From assembly GCA_015065425.1 (NCBI GenBank), contig SVQH01000001.1:62001-126000 (forward strand): 64,000 nucleotides of DNA, given 5' to 3'. Below the pieces are notes generated by a model. That model was not told where the DNA came from. It was given only the letters and a program-made list of their open reading frames with translations, and did no database searches. Source of the stretch: Oscillospiraceae bacterium. GTDB taxonomy: Bacteria > Bacillota > Clostridia > Oscillospirales > Acutalibacteraceae. The translations under genes were made by a program, and so were the position numbers. Shown piece by piece: positions 54,618 to 60,891 of this stretch; the stretch's first letter is position 1; each line of letters opens with the position of its first letter.

Positions 54618-55328
54618 ATGAGCACAATCAAAAGAACTCTCGGCATAGTCATTTCATTAATTATGGTATGCACATCCATGTTTACAGTTTTTGCAGTCAG
54701 CAATGATGCTGCAGCTGCCCCTGAAAGGCTTTGTGTAGCAGAAAGCGGTGACCCTGCAGATCATCTTGATGTTGAAATGTCTGAAGATGGTGAATATTTC
54801 AACTGTTATGCCTGCAGAAGATTCTGCATAAAAATTGAAATAAACGAAGCTGTATGTGATGTTTTCAGCACTGATCCCGCAGACCATCTTGATATTGAAA
54901 TGTCTGAAGACGGTGAATATTTCAACTGTTATGCCTGCAGAAGATTTTACATCAAAATTGATGTTTCAGTTGACGAGACTACTACAGAAGAAGACATTTC
55001 AGATGACGAAACAACCACAGAAGAAGATGTTTCAGATGATGAAACAACTACAGAAGAAGATGTTTCAGATGATGAAACAACTACAGAAGAAGATGTTTCA
55101 GATGATGAAACAACCACTGAAGAAGACATTTACGACGACGAGACTACTACTGACAATGATAGCACTGATGATGAAGACAAAATTGACTCATCCGACTGTC
55201 ACTGCATTTGCCACCACACAAATAGGGTCAGCCGTTTTGTATACGATTTAGTTCAGTTTATCAGAGATCTGATAGGAATGAGAAGCGTATGCAACAGTTG
55301 TGGTATCATTCACACTGCTCGCAGATAA
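54618..55328 (+). CDS. Small secreted acidic-repeat protein with Cys/His tail
   Basis: A 236-residue protein I do not recognise. It has a signal peptide (1-26, ending VFA), then two copies of a 29-residue module starting DPADHLD and containing YFNCYACRRF (residues 45-73 and 86-114). Next come six 11-residue DETTTEED-V-SD repeats (119-184), highly acidic and Thr-rich. The tail (194-236) carries CHCICHHTN, an amphipathic helix, and CNSCGIIH, matching the tail of the LRR protein 15 kb away. The layout looks like a surface-displayed protein with a Cys-pair domain, an extended stalk and an anchoring or sorting tail. Start ATG 54618 follows AAGGAGG. No partner gene. Confidence 0.75.
   Translation: MSTIKRTLGIVISLIMVCTSMFTVFAVSNDAAAAPERLCVAESGDPADHLDVEMSEDGEYFNCYACRRFCIKIEINEAVCDVFSTDPADHLDIEMSEDGEYFNCYACRRFYIKIDVSVDETTTEEDISDDETTTEEDVSDDETTTEEDVSDDETTTEEDVSDDETTTEEDIYDDETTTDNDSTDDEDKIDSSDCHCICHHTNRVSRFVYDLVQFIRDLIGMRSVCNSCGIIHTARR
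54750..54959 (+). repeat. 123-bp-spaced direct repeat encoding a Cys-pair module
   Basis: Copies at 54750-54836 and 54873-54959 encode nearly identical 29-residue modules (DPADHLD, EMSEDGEYFNCYACRRF). Differences are mostly at third codon positions, so the protein sequence is conserved. Confidence 0.85.
54972..55169 (+). repeat. Six tandem 33-bp repeats (DETTTEEDVSD)
   Basis: Units start at 54972, 55005, 55038, 55071, 55104 and 55137. Units 2-4 are nearly identical in DNA; the first and last two differ. All encode an 11-residue acidic, Thr-rich unit. Confidence 0.9.
55197..55325 (+). other. Cys/His amphipathic C-terminal tail, copy 2
   Basis: Codes for the last 43 residues of the acidic-repeat protein: CHCICHHTN, RF-x4-VQF, CNSCGIIH. 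Counterpart of 39957-40073; here the final pair is C-x2-CG and not C-x-CG, and four residues follow the His. Confidence 0.75.
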
Positions 55329-55331
55329 ATT

Positions 55332-55364
55332 AAAGAGCCGGTTTAGCAGACCGACTCTTTTTAT
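55332..55364 (+). terminator. Terminator after the acidic-repeat gene
   Basis: AAAGAG-C-CGGT / ACCG-A-CTCTTT hairpin with one internal mismatch, then TTTATTT. Confidence 0.75.
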
Positions 55365-55398
55365 TTATGAATTATTAAATATAGCTGGATGCTCAATC

Positions 55399-55440
55399 AA
55401 AAAAAGTCACTTCCGTATTTTTCGCGGAAATGACTTTTTT
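55399..55440. terminator. Terminator of pduL (bidirectional)
   Basis: AAAAAGTCACTTCCG / CGGAAATGACTTTTT hairpin with one mismatch; A-run and T-run on the two sides. On the minus strand it follows the pduL stop. Confidence 0.75.
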
Positions 55441-55443
55441 AAC

Positions 55444-56019
55444 TTATTTAATGATTTCACCCATTGCATTGCCGCCGGCAAGAACTGCATTAGCTTCATC
55501 AGTGTCAATGTGCATTGCAAGTGCAAAATTATCATTTACTCTTACAACAACATCGCCAAAAGTAAGTGTACGTTCGGGGGATTCAATTTTTACACTTACA
55601 ACTTGCTTATCGGAAAGTCCGAATTCTTCAGCATCAGCACTTGTCATGTGAATATGTCTCTTTGCAACTATAACACCTTCGCTGATTTCAACTTCACCCT
55701 TGGGGCCTACAAGCTTACATGCACCTGAAGAAGCAATATCACCTGATTCTCTTACGGGAGCTGTAACACCGATAGAACGTGCATCAGAAGCAGAAATCTC
55801 AATCTGAGTTGCATTACGAACGGGACCGAGAATTGAAACACCGGGGAAAGAACTCTTGGGGCCTATAACCTGAACTCTTTCTTCGCATGCATACTGACCG
55901 GGCTGAGAAAGATCCTTTTTCTTTGTAAGCTCATAACCTTCACCGAAAAGAACCTCAAGGTCTTCTTTTGATACATGAACATGTCTTGCAGAAGTTTCAA
56001 CAAGAATTTTCTTATCCAT
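55444..56019 (-). CDS. pduL: PduL-type phosphate acyltransferase
   Basis: A 191-residue PduL-family phosphotransacylase with the two metal-binding His motifs ARHVHVS (11-17) and KRHIHMT near 118-124, and two repeated beta-barrel halves with GPKSSFPGVSILGP near 53-66. It interconverts acyl-CoA and acyl-phosphate. No N-terminal microcompartment-targeting peptide is present and there are no shell genes nearby, so it probably serves as a stand-in phosphotransacetylase for acetate formation. GGAGG precedes the start. Confidence 0.9.
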   Translation of the reverse strand: MDKKILVETSARHVHVSKEDLEVLFGEGYELTKKKDLSQPGQYACEERVQVIGPKSSFPGVSILGPVRNATQIEISASDARSIGVTAPVRESGDIASSGACKLVGPKGEVEISEGVIVAKRHIHMTSADAEEFGLSDKQVVSVKIESPERTLTFGDVVVRVNDNFALAMHIDTDEANAVLAGGNAMGEIIK

Positions 56020-56160
56020 AATTTATTCCTCCAAATATTTTTTCTGTTACATTATACATATTCCGGACAAACTTTACAAGAGCAAAAAGAGTTAAATTGA
56101 AAATAAATGAAAAATTTGTTAAAAATATAACAAAAAAGTCAATTTTCTTTATTTTTCCTA

Positions 56161-56189
56161 TAGACTTAAAAAAAACATTATGATATAAT
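56161..56189 (+). promoter_or_regulatory. Promoter of the hydrogenase operon
   Basis: TAGACT at 56161-56166, 17 nt, TATAAT at 56184-56189; start expected near 56196, giving a leader of about 60 nt. The 235-bp gap to pduL otherwise holds only AT-rich DNA. Confidence 0.6.
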
Positions 56190-56254
56190 ACACAATGAAT
56201 GGCTATGTGCCGTTATTATTAATTTCACCAAAAATCGAATGGAGGAAATAAAGA

Positions 56255-56749
56255 ATGGAGAAAAAAATCAGTAAACTTCCTTTTGTCGACACTCCCGAGC
56301 AGGCTGCAAAACTTGAAGAAGCAATAGCTGCTGCAAATGGCGACAAAAGCCGTCTTATGGCAGTAATGCAGGATGCCCAGGCCATATACGGATATCTTCC
56401 TTATGAAGTTCAGTGTAAAATAGCAGAAGGACTTGATGTACCCGTAGAAAAAGTATACGGTGTTGCAACTTTCTATGCTCAGTTTGCACTTTCTCCCAAA
56501 GGTAAATATAATATTTCAGTTTGTCTCGGCACTGCTTGCTATGTTAAGGGTGCACAGCAGGTTCTTGATAAAATCTGTGAGACACTCGGCGTTGAAGCAG
56601 GTGAATGCTCCGAAGACGGTAAGTTCTCAATAGAAGCATGCCGTTGTATCGGTGCTTGCGGCCTTGCTCCCGTTATGACAATTAATGACGATGTTTATGG
56701 CAGACTTACTGCTGATATGATTCCAGGAATCCTTGCTAAGTACGAATAA
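56255..56749 (+). CDS. hydC: NuoE-like 2Fe-2S subunit (HydC/HndA)
   Basis: A 164-residue thioredoxin-like ferredoxin of the 24-kDa/NuoE family. Ligands of one [2Fe-2S] cluster are in VCLGTACYVKGA and CRCIGACGLAP. In electron-bifurcating hydrogenases this subunit (HydC or HndA) contacts the FMN subunit. It is the first gene of a long operon whose FMN and hydrogenase subunits lie 4-6 kb downstream. GGAGG precedes the start. Confidence 0.88.
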   Translation: MEKKISKLPFVDTPEQAAKLEEAIAAANGDKSRLMAVMQDAQAIYGYLPYEVQCKIAEGLDVPVEKVYGVATFYAQFALSPKGKYNISVCLGTACYVKGAQQVLDKICETLGVEAGECSEDGKFSIEACRCIGACGLAPVMTINDDVYGRLTADMIPGILAKYE

Positions 56750-56776
56750 TGGCTTGTTTGCCGAAGGAAAAAAAAT

Positions 56777-57124
56777 ATGAAAATCAGTACCTTAAAAGAA
56801 TTGCTTGATGCGGATATTCTTTGCGGAGAAGAGTTCCTTGAAAAAGACGTTCACTCTGCATGCGGAAGTGATATGATGAGTGATGTTCTTGCTTTTGTCA
56901 AGGATCAGGCTGTACTTATGACCGGACTTGTAAATTTACAGGTAATCAGAACTGCAGAAATGATGGATATGATTTGCATTGTATTTGTTCGCTCCAAGCG
57001 TCCGACTCCCGAAATGGTGGAGGCTGCAAGAGAAAGCGGAATCGCACTGCTTGCCACTGACATGCGTATGTACGATGCCTGCGGAACTCTATATAACAAT
57101 GGATTGACAGGTACCAGAATATGA
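56777..57124 (+). CDS. DRTGG-domain-like small protein, copy 1
   Basis: A 115-residue protein resembling the DRTGG domain proteins that recur in clostridial hydrogenase operons. GSDMMSDVLAFVKDQAVLMTG aligns with GGYVGDLLSWVMGRAQ in the second copy at 58833. The family is thought to bind a nucleotide or regulate a partner enzyme; no function is established. It ends overlapping the HATPase start by 4 bp. One Cys-containing motif (HSACGSD) replaces the Gly-Gly of copy 2. Confidence 0.6.
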   Translation: MKISTLKELLDADILCGEEFLEKDVHSACGSDMMSDVLAFVKDQAVLMTGLVNLQVIRTAEMMDMICIVFVRSKRPTPEMVEAARESGIALLATDMRMYDACGTLYNNGLTGTRI

Positions 57125-57546
57125 GTGAATCACTGAATTTCCATTTTGATGTCGACGGCGATAATTTTGTATCAGCAGGACAGGCATCAGTACAGACCAA
57201 AAAGAACCTCAGAAGACTGGGGCTTCCGCCTGAAATTATAAGGCAGATTTCCATTGCTCTTTACGAGGGCGAAATAAATATGGTAATACACGCCGGCGGC
57301 GGGGAAGCAGATATCAACGTATATGAAGATAAAGTTGAAATCATTCTTGCCGATAAAGGTCCGGGTATCCCCGATATTGATCTTGCCATGCAGGAAGGCT
57401 ATTCTACCGCAACCGAAAATGTCCGCTCACTTGGCTTCGGTGCCGGAATGGGACTTCCTAACATGAAAAGATATACTGATGAAATGAAAATTGAATCTAA
57501 AGTCGGAGTCGGAACGACAATTACGATGTGTGTTTACCTCAAGTAA
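57121..57546 (+). CDS. Stand-alone HATPase, RsbW/RsbT-like, copy 1
   Basis: A 141-residue GHKL ATPase domain of the anti-sigma-factor kinase type. The N-box is ALYEGEINMVIHAGG (46-60), G1 is DKGPGIPD, and G2 is GFGAGMGLPNMKRY. It has no dimerisation or sensor domain and no STAS or sigma partner nearby. Coupled to genes on both sides, so it probably works with the hydrogenase-like sensor encoded next. Role inferred: Ser/Thr kinase or ATP-dependent switch. Confidence 0.8.
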   Translation: MSESLNFHFDVDGDNFVSAGQASVQTKKNLRRLGLPPEIIRQISIALYEGEINMVIHAGGGEADINVYEDKVEIILADKGPGIPDIDLAMQEGYSTATENVRSLGFGAGMGLPNMKRYTDEMKIESKVGVGTTITMCVYLK

Positions 57547-57559
57547 ATAAGGTGATGGT

Positions 57560-58843
57560 TTGAATTCTTACAGACACTCTGTTGTTCTCGATGTGGACAA
57601 ATGTACAGGCTGTACAACTTGTATAAGGCACTGTCCCACAGAGGCAATAAGAATAAAGGACGGTCACGCAGAAATAAATACTGACAGATGCATAGACTGT
57701 GGTGAATGTATCCGTGTATGTCCTCATAAGGCTAAAAAGGCAATGTGCAGCAAGTTTGAGCACTATCTTCATTATAAGTGGAAAATTGCTCTGCCTGCAC
57801 CTGCATTATTCGGTCAGTTTGACGGACTTGATGACGTTGATTCAGTTTTGCAGGGACTTTGCGACATTGGTTTTGATGATGTTTATGAAGTTGCCAAAGC
57901 TGCAGAAATCGTTTCAGGATATACAAGAGTGTATCTTAAATCTGATGCAATCAAAAAACCAGTTATCAGTTCGGCGTGTCCCGTTATTTCAAGACTTATA
58001 TCACTGAGATTTCCGTATCTTAAAGATAACATTTTACCTTTGCTTCCCCCGATGGAAATAGCAGCTGCTGAAGCAAAAAAGAAAGCTAAAGAGCAGCATC
58101 CCGAATTTTCAGACGAGGATATCGGAGTATTCTTCATCTCTCCTTGTGCTGCAAAAGTAAGCTATATCAGAAACGGATACGGTGATTATAAAAGCAATGT
58201 AGATGTTGTGGTTTCACTGAGCGATATATATTTTATGTTGCTTAGTGCAATGAAAAAAAATGTTACCCCTCAGATTTCTTCAGAAGCAGGAATGATAGGC
58301 ATAGGATGGGCTTCCTCCGGCGGAGAATCATCAGCAATATTAAACGACAGTTATTTATTTGCTGACGGAATTGAGAATTGTATTCAGGTTCTTGAATCCA
58401 TTGAAAACGGTAACATTCCTCAGATTGAGTTTGTTGAACTCAATGCATGTATCGGTGGCTGCGTCGGCGGAGTAATGACTATAGAAAATCCGTTTATTGC
58501 AAAAACGAGATTACAAACAGTCAGAAGGTATATGCCTGTCTCCAGGAACTTTTTACGAAATGATGTAAAGTATATTCCCGACAGTTTTATTACCGATTCA
58601 TTGCCGAACTACACCCCGATATCCCGTCTCAGCGACAGTCTTTCCGAATCAATGAGAATGATGGCACGTATTCAGGAATTAAAAAAGACTCTTCCCGGCA
58701 TTGATTGCGGAGCCTGCGGTGCCCCTACATGCAGAGCTTTCGCAGAAGATGTGGTCAGAGGAATAAATGATGACCGGAAATGTGTTGTTCTTGAACATAC
58801 AAAAATTTCAGAAAACAGTGAGGCGACCGAAAATGACAGTTAA
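57560..58843 (+). CDS. Sensory-type [FeFe]-hydrogenase-like Fe-S protein
   Basis: A 427-residue protein starting at TTG 57560 after AAGGTGATG. Two N-terminal 4Fe-4S motifs (CTGCTTCIRHC, CIDCGECIRVC at about 15-55), an H-cluster domain, and a C-terminal DCGACGAPTC Fe-S motif near 385-394. The H-cluster loops read SSACP (usually TSCCP), SPCAAK (MPC-x2-K) and ACIGGCVGG, so the first Cys of the TSCCP pair is Ala. That change is known in sensory HydS-type hydrogenases. Unlike those I know, it has no PAS or kinase domain; output may go to the separate HATPase proteins. Confidence 0.8.
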   Translation: MNSYRHSVVLDVDKCTGCTTCIRHCPTEAIRIKDGHAEINTDRCIDCGECIRVCPHKAKKAMCSKFEHYLHYKWKIALPAPALFGQFDGLDDVDSVLQGLCDIGFDDVYEVAKAAEIVSGYTRVYLKSDAIKKPVISSACPVISRLISLRFPYLKDNILPLLPPMEIAAAEAKKKAKEQHPEFSDEDIGVFFISPCAAKVSYIRNGYGDYKSNVDVVVSLSDIYFMLLSAMKKNVTPQISSEAGMIGIGWASSGGESSAILNDSYLFADGIENCIQVLESIENGNIPQIEFVELNACIGGCVGGVMTIENPFIAKTRLQTVRRYMPVSRNFLRNDVKYIPDSFITDSLPNYTPISRLSDSLSESMRMMARIQELKKTLPGIDCGACGAPTCRAFAEDVVRGINDDRKCVVLEHTKISENSEATENDS

Positions 58844-59159
58844 ACAACTTGCTGAAAAGTACTCATTTGAAGTATTATCGCTTCCTGAACCTGACAAAGA
58901 AATTTCGGGCGGATATGTTGGTGACCTTCTGAGTTGGGTCATGGGTCGTGCTCAGGCAGGCAATGCATGGATAACTATTATGACAAATGTCAATATTGCA
59001 GCAGTTGCTGCTCTCAGCGATGTTTCTGCAGTTATTGTTGCAGATGGTGCTAAGCCTGATGCATCTGTCATAGATACAGCAAATGCCAAAGGTGTAAATA
59101 TTCTCGCAACAGCAGATACTGCTTATAATACCGCTGTCAGAATATGCAATGATATATGA
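58833..59159 (+). CDS. DRTGG-domain protein, copy 2
   Basis: A 108-residue DRTGG-domain protein starting at ATG 58833, which overlaps the previous stop by 11 bp. GGYVGDLLSWVMGRAQAG near 26-43 and AVIVADGAKPD near 68-78 are typical of these small hydrogenase-operon proteins. Function unknown. It overlaps the PHP gene by 4 bp. Confidence 0.72.
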   Translation: MTVKQLAEKYSFEVLSLPEPDKEISGGYVGDLLSWVMGRAQAGNAWITIMTNVNIAAVAALSDVSAVIVADGAKPDASVIDTANAKGVNILATADTAYNTAVRICNDI

Positions 59160-59896
59160 ACAGATATTATTATGATCTTCACATACATTCATGTCTGTCT
59201 CCCTGCGGAGATGATGATATGACACCGAATAATATCGCAGGAATGGCAACTCTTGCAGGTCTTAATATCGTTGCCCTGACAGACCATAATTCTGCACGGA
59301 ACTGTCCTGCATTTTTTGAAGCTGCGAAAAAAAACGGTATTATCCCTGTAGCAGGTATGGAGCTCACAACTGCAGAAGACATTCATCTTGTCTGTCTTTT
59401 TGAAAATCTCAATGACGCATTATCTTTTGATACATTACTTCAGAACCACAGAATACTCATCCCCAACAGGGTTGATATTTTCGGGGAACAAATTATTATG
59501 GATGGTAATGACGAGGTAATTGCTACAGAGAAGTTTTTACTTTCAAATGCAACAGATATCAGTGTTGATGACGCCCCGCGGCTTGTAAAAGAACACGGCG
59601 GAATATGTTATCCTGCCCATGTTGACAGAGAAGCGAACGGTATAATTGCCACACTCGGTATATTTCCTGATGACGAAAATTTTCTGTGTGCAGGTTTTCA
59701 TGACGGCAGTAAAATCTCTGAATACTGCGAAAAATATCCCGCTCTTAATACAAGACTTCCTCTTGTTTCTTCAGATGCCCATTATTTATGGGATATAAGA
59801 GATAAGAAGTATTACCTTGAGCTTGATGATGAACCGTACTCAGGAGATTTAGTAAGAAAAGAATTATTCAGGGTACTGAGAGGTGAGAATACGTGA
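59156..59896 (+). CDS. PHP-domain phosphoesterase
   Basis: A 246-residue PHP protein: YDLHIHSCLSPCGDDDMTP at 5-23 and ALTDHNS hold metal ligands, with GMELTTAEDIHLVC and PAHVDREANG further on and SSDAH near the end. It may act on a nucleotide or other phosphate in the same pathway as the neighbouring HATPases. Starts and ends with 4-bp overlaps to its neighbours. This PHP-HATPase pairing in hydrogenase operons has no known biochemistry that I am aware of. Confidence 0.82.
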   Translation: MNRYYYDLHIHSCLSPCGDDDMTPNNIAGMATLAGLNIVALTDHNSARNCPAFFEAAKKNGIIPVAGMELTTAEDIHLVCLFENLNDALSFDTLLQNHRILIPNRVDIFGEQIIMDGNDEVIATEKFLLSNATDISVDDAPRLVKEHGGICYPAHVDREANGIIATLGIFPDDENFLCAGFHDGSKISEYCEKYPALNTRLPLVSSDAHYLWDIRDKKYYLELDDEPYSGDLVRKELFRVLRGENT

Positions 59897-60450
59897 AAGA
59901 ACTGTCACTGAATATTCTGGATATTGCCCAGAATTCAGTTAAAGCAAAAGCTGATGTTATCAGAATAATGCTTGAAGAGACTGAAAATACATTGTCAATA
60001 AAAATTATTGACAACGGCAGTGGTATGAAAAAGGATTTTTTAGATAATGTAACAAATCCGTTTACAACTACGAGAACCACCAGAAAAGTAGGACTTGGTA
60101 TTCCTCTTTTTATGCTTGCTGCACAGCAGACAAACGGAACTTTCAGTATAACTTCACGCCATGAAGACGAGTATATAAATGACCACGGAACAGAAGTTTA
60201 TGCTCTTTTTTATAAAGATCATCTCGATTTTACACCGCTTGGAGATATAGTATCAACACTTACAGTCCTTATACAAGGACAGCCATCTATAAGATGGATT
60301 TTTGACCACAAAACGCATAAAGGTTGCGTATCTCTTGATACCGATACCTTAAAAGAAGTTCTCGGGGATGTTCCTCTTGACACCTTTGAAGTAATTGTAT
60401 GGATAGGGGAGTATCTTAAAGAACAATATAATGAAATTGGTTATTATTAA
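59893..60450 (+). CDS. Stand-alone HATPase, copy 2
   Basis: A 185-residue GHKL ATPase starting at GTG 59893 (4-bp overlap). The N-box is NILDIAQNSVKAKA (6-19), G1 is IIDNGSGM and the lid is NPFTTTRTTRKVGLGIPLF. It resembles a histidine-kinase catalytic domain without HisKA and adds a C-terminal region of about 60 residues. Likely partner of the PHP protein; phosphoacceptor unknown. Confidence 0.78.
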   Translation: MKELSLNILDIAQNSVKAKADVIRIMLEETENTLSIKIIDNGSGMKKDFLDNVTNPFTTTRTTRKVGLGIPLFMLAAQQTNGTFSITSRHEDEYINDHGTEVYALFYKDHLDFTPLGDIVSTLTVLIQGQPSIRWIFDHKTHKGCVSLDTDTLKEVLGDVPLDTFEVIVWIGEYLKEQYNEIGYY

Positions 60451-60486
60451 ACAACAATACACTTAAAACATGAAAGGAACATTTTT

Positions 60487-60852
60487 ATGAAGTCATTAGC
60501 AGAACTTGCAGCAATCAAAGAAAAAATGCAGAACAAAGTTGTACTTCGTGAAGGAAGCTCCGATATCAGAGTAGTTGTAGGTATGGCTACTTGTGGTATT
60601 GCAGCAGGTGCAAGACCTGTACTCAATGCATTTGTTGAAGAAGTCAACAATCTTGAACTCAGTGACAAAGTAACCGTTACCCAAACCGGTTGTATCGGTA
60701 TTTGCCAGTTTGAACCCGTTGTTGAAATTTTCGAAGCAGGAAAAGAAAAGGTTACTTATGTTAAAATGACTCCCGAAAAGGCAAAAGAAATTGCTGAAAA
60801 GCACCTTAAGGGCGGAAAAGTTATCGCTGAATATACAATCAGCAATATCTGA
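60487..60852 (+). CDS. HndB-like 2Fe-2S thioredoxin-fold protein
   Basis: A 121-residue (2Fe-2S) ferredoxin of the HndB type. Cysteines occur in GMATCGIAAGA and in TGCIGICQFEP, a C-x3-C pair. It is similar in fold to the N-terminal part of HydB. In HndABCD-type hydrogenases HndB carries electrons between the FMN and hydrogenase subunits. AAAGGAA precedes the start. Confidence 0.83.
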   Translation: MKSLAELAAIKEKMQNKVVLREGSSDIRVVVGMATCGIAAGARPVLNAFVEEVNNLELSDKVTVTQTGCIGICQFEPVVEIFEAGKEKVTYVKMTPEKAKEIAEKHLKGGKVIAEYTISNI

Positions 60853-60891
60853 TATAGTAAAATTTGAAGTGATATATTGGAGGTATAAATT

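Noticed and set aside
54947..55129. Minus-strand frame rich in SSSVVV repeats
   Set aside because: It is the antisense shadow of the 33-bp repeats of the acidic-repeat gene; no ribosome site or start signals.
54972..55169. 33-bp repeats as a CRISPR array
   Set aside because: Units are contiguous, in frame and coding, with no spacers and no cas genes.
54856..55251. Alternative-frame plus-strand repeat frame over the acidic-repeat gene
   Set aside because: A by-product of the 33-bp period being divisible by three; synonymous changes favour the main frame.
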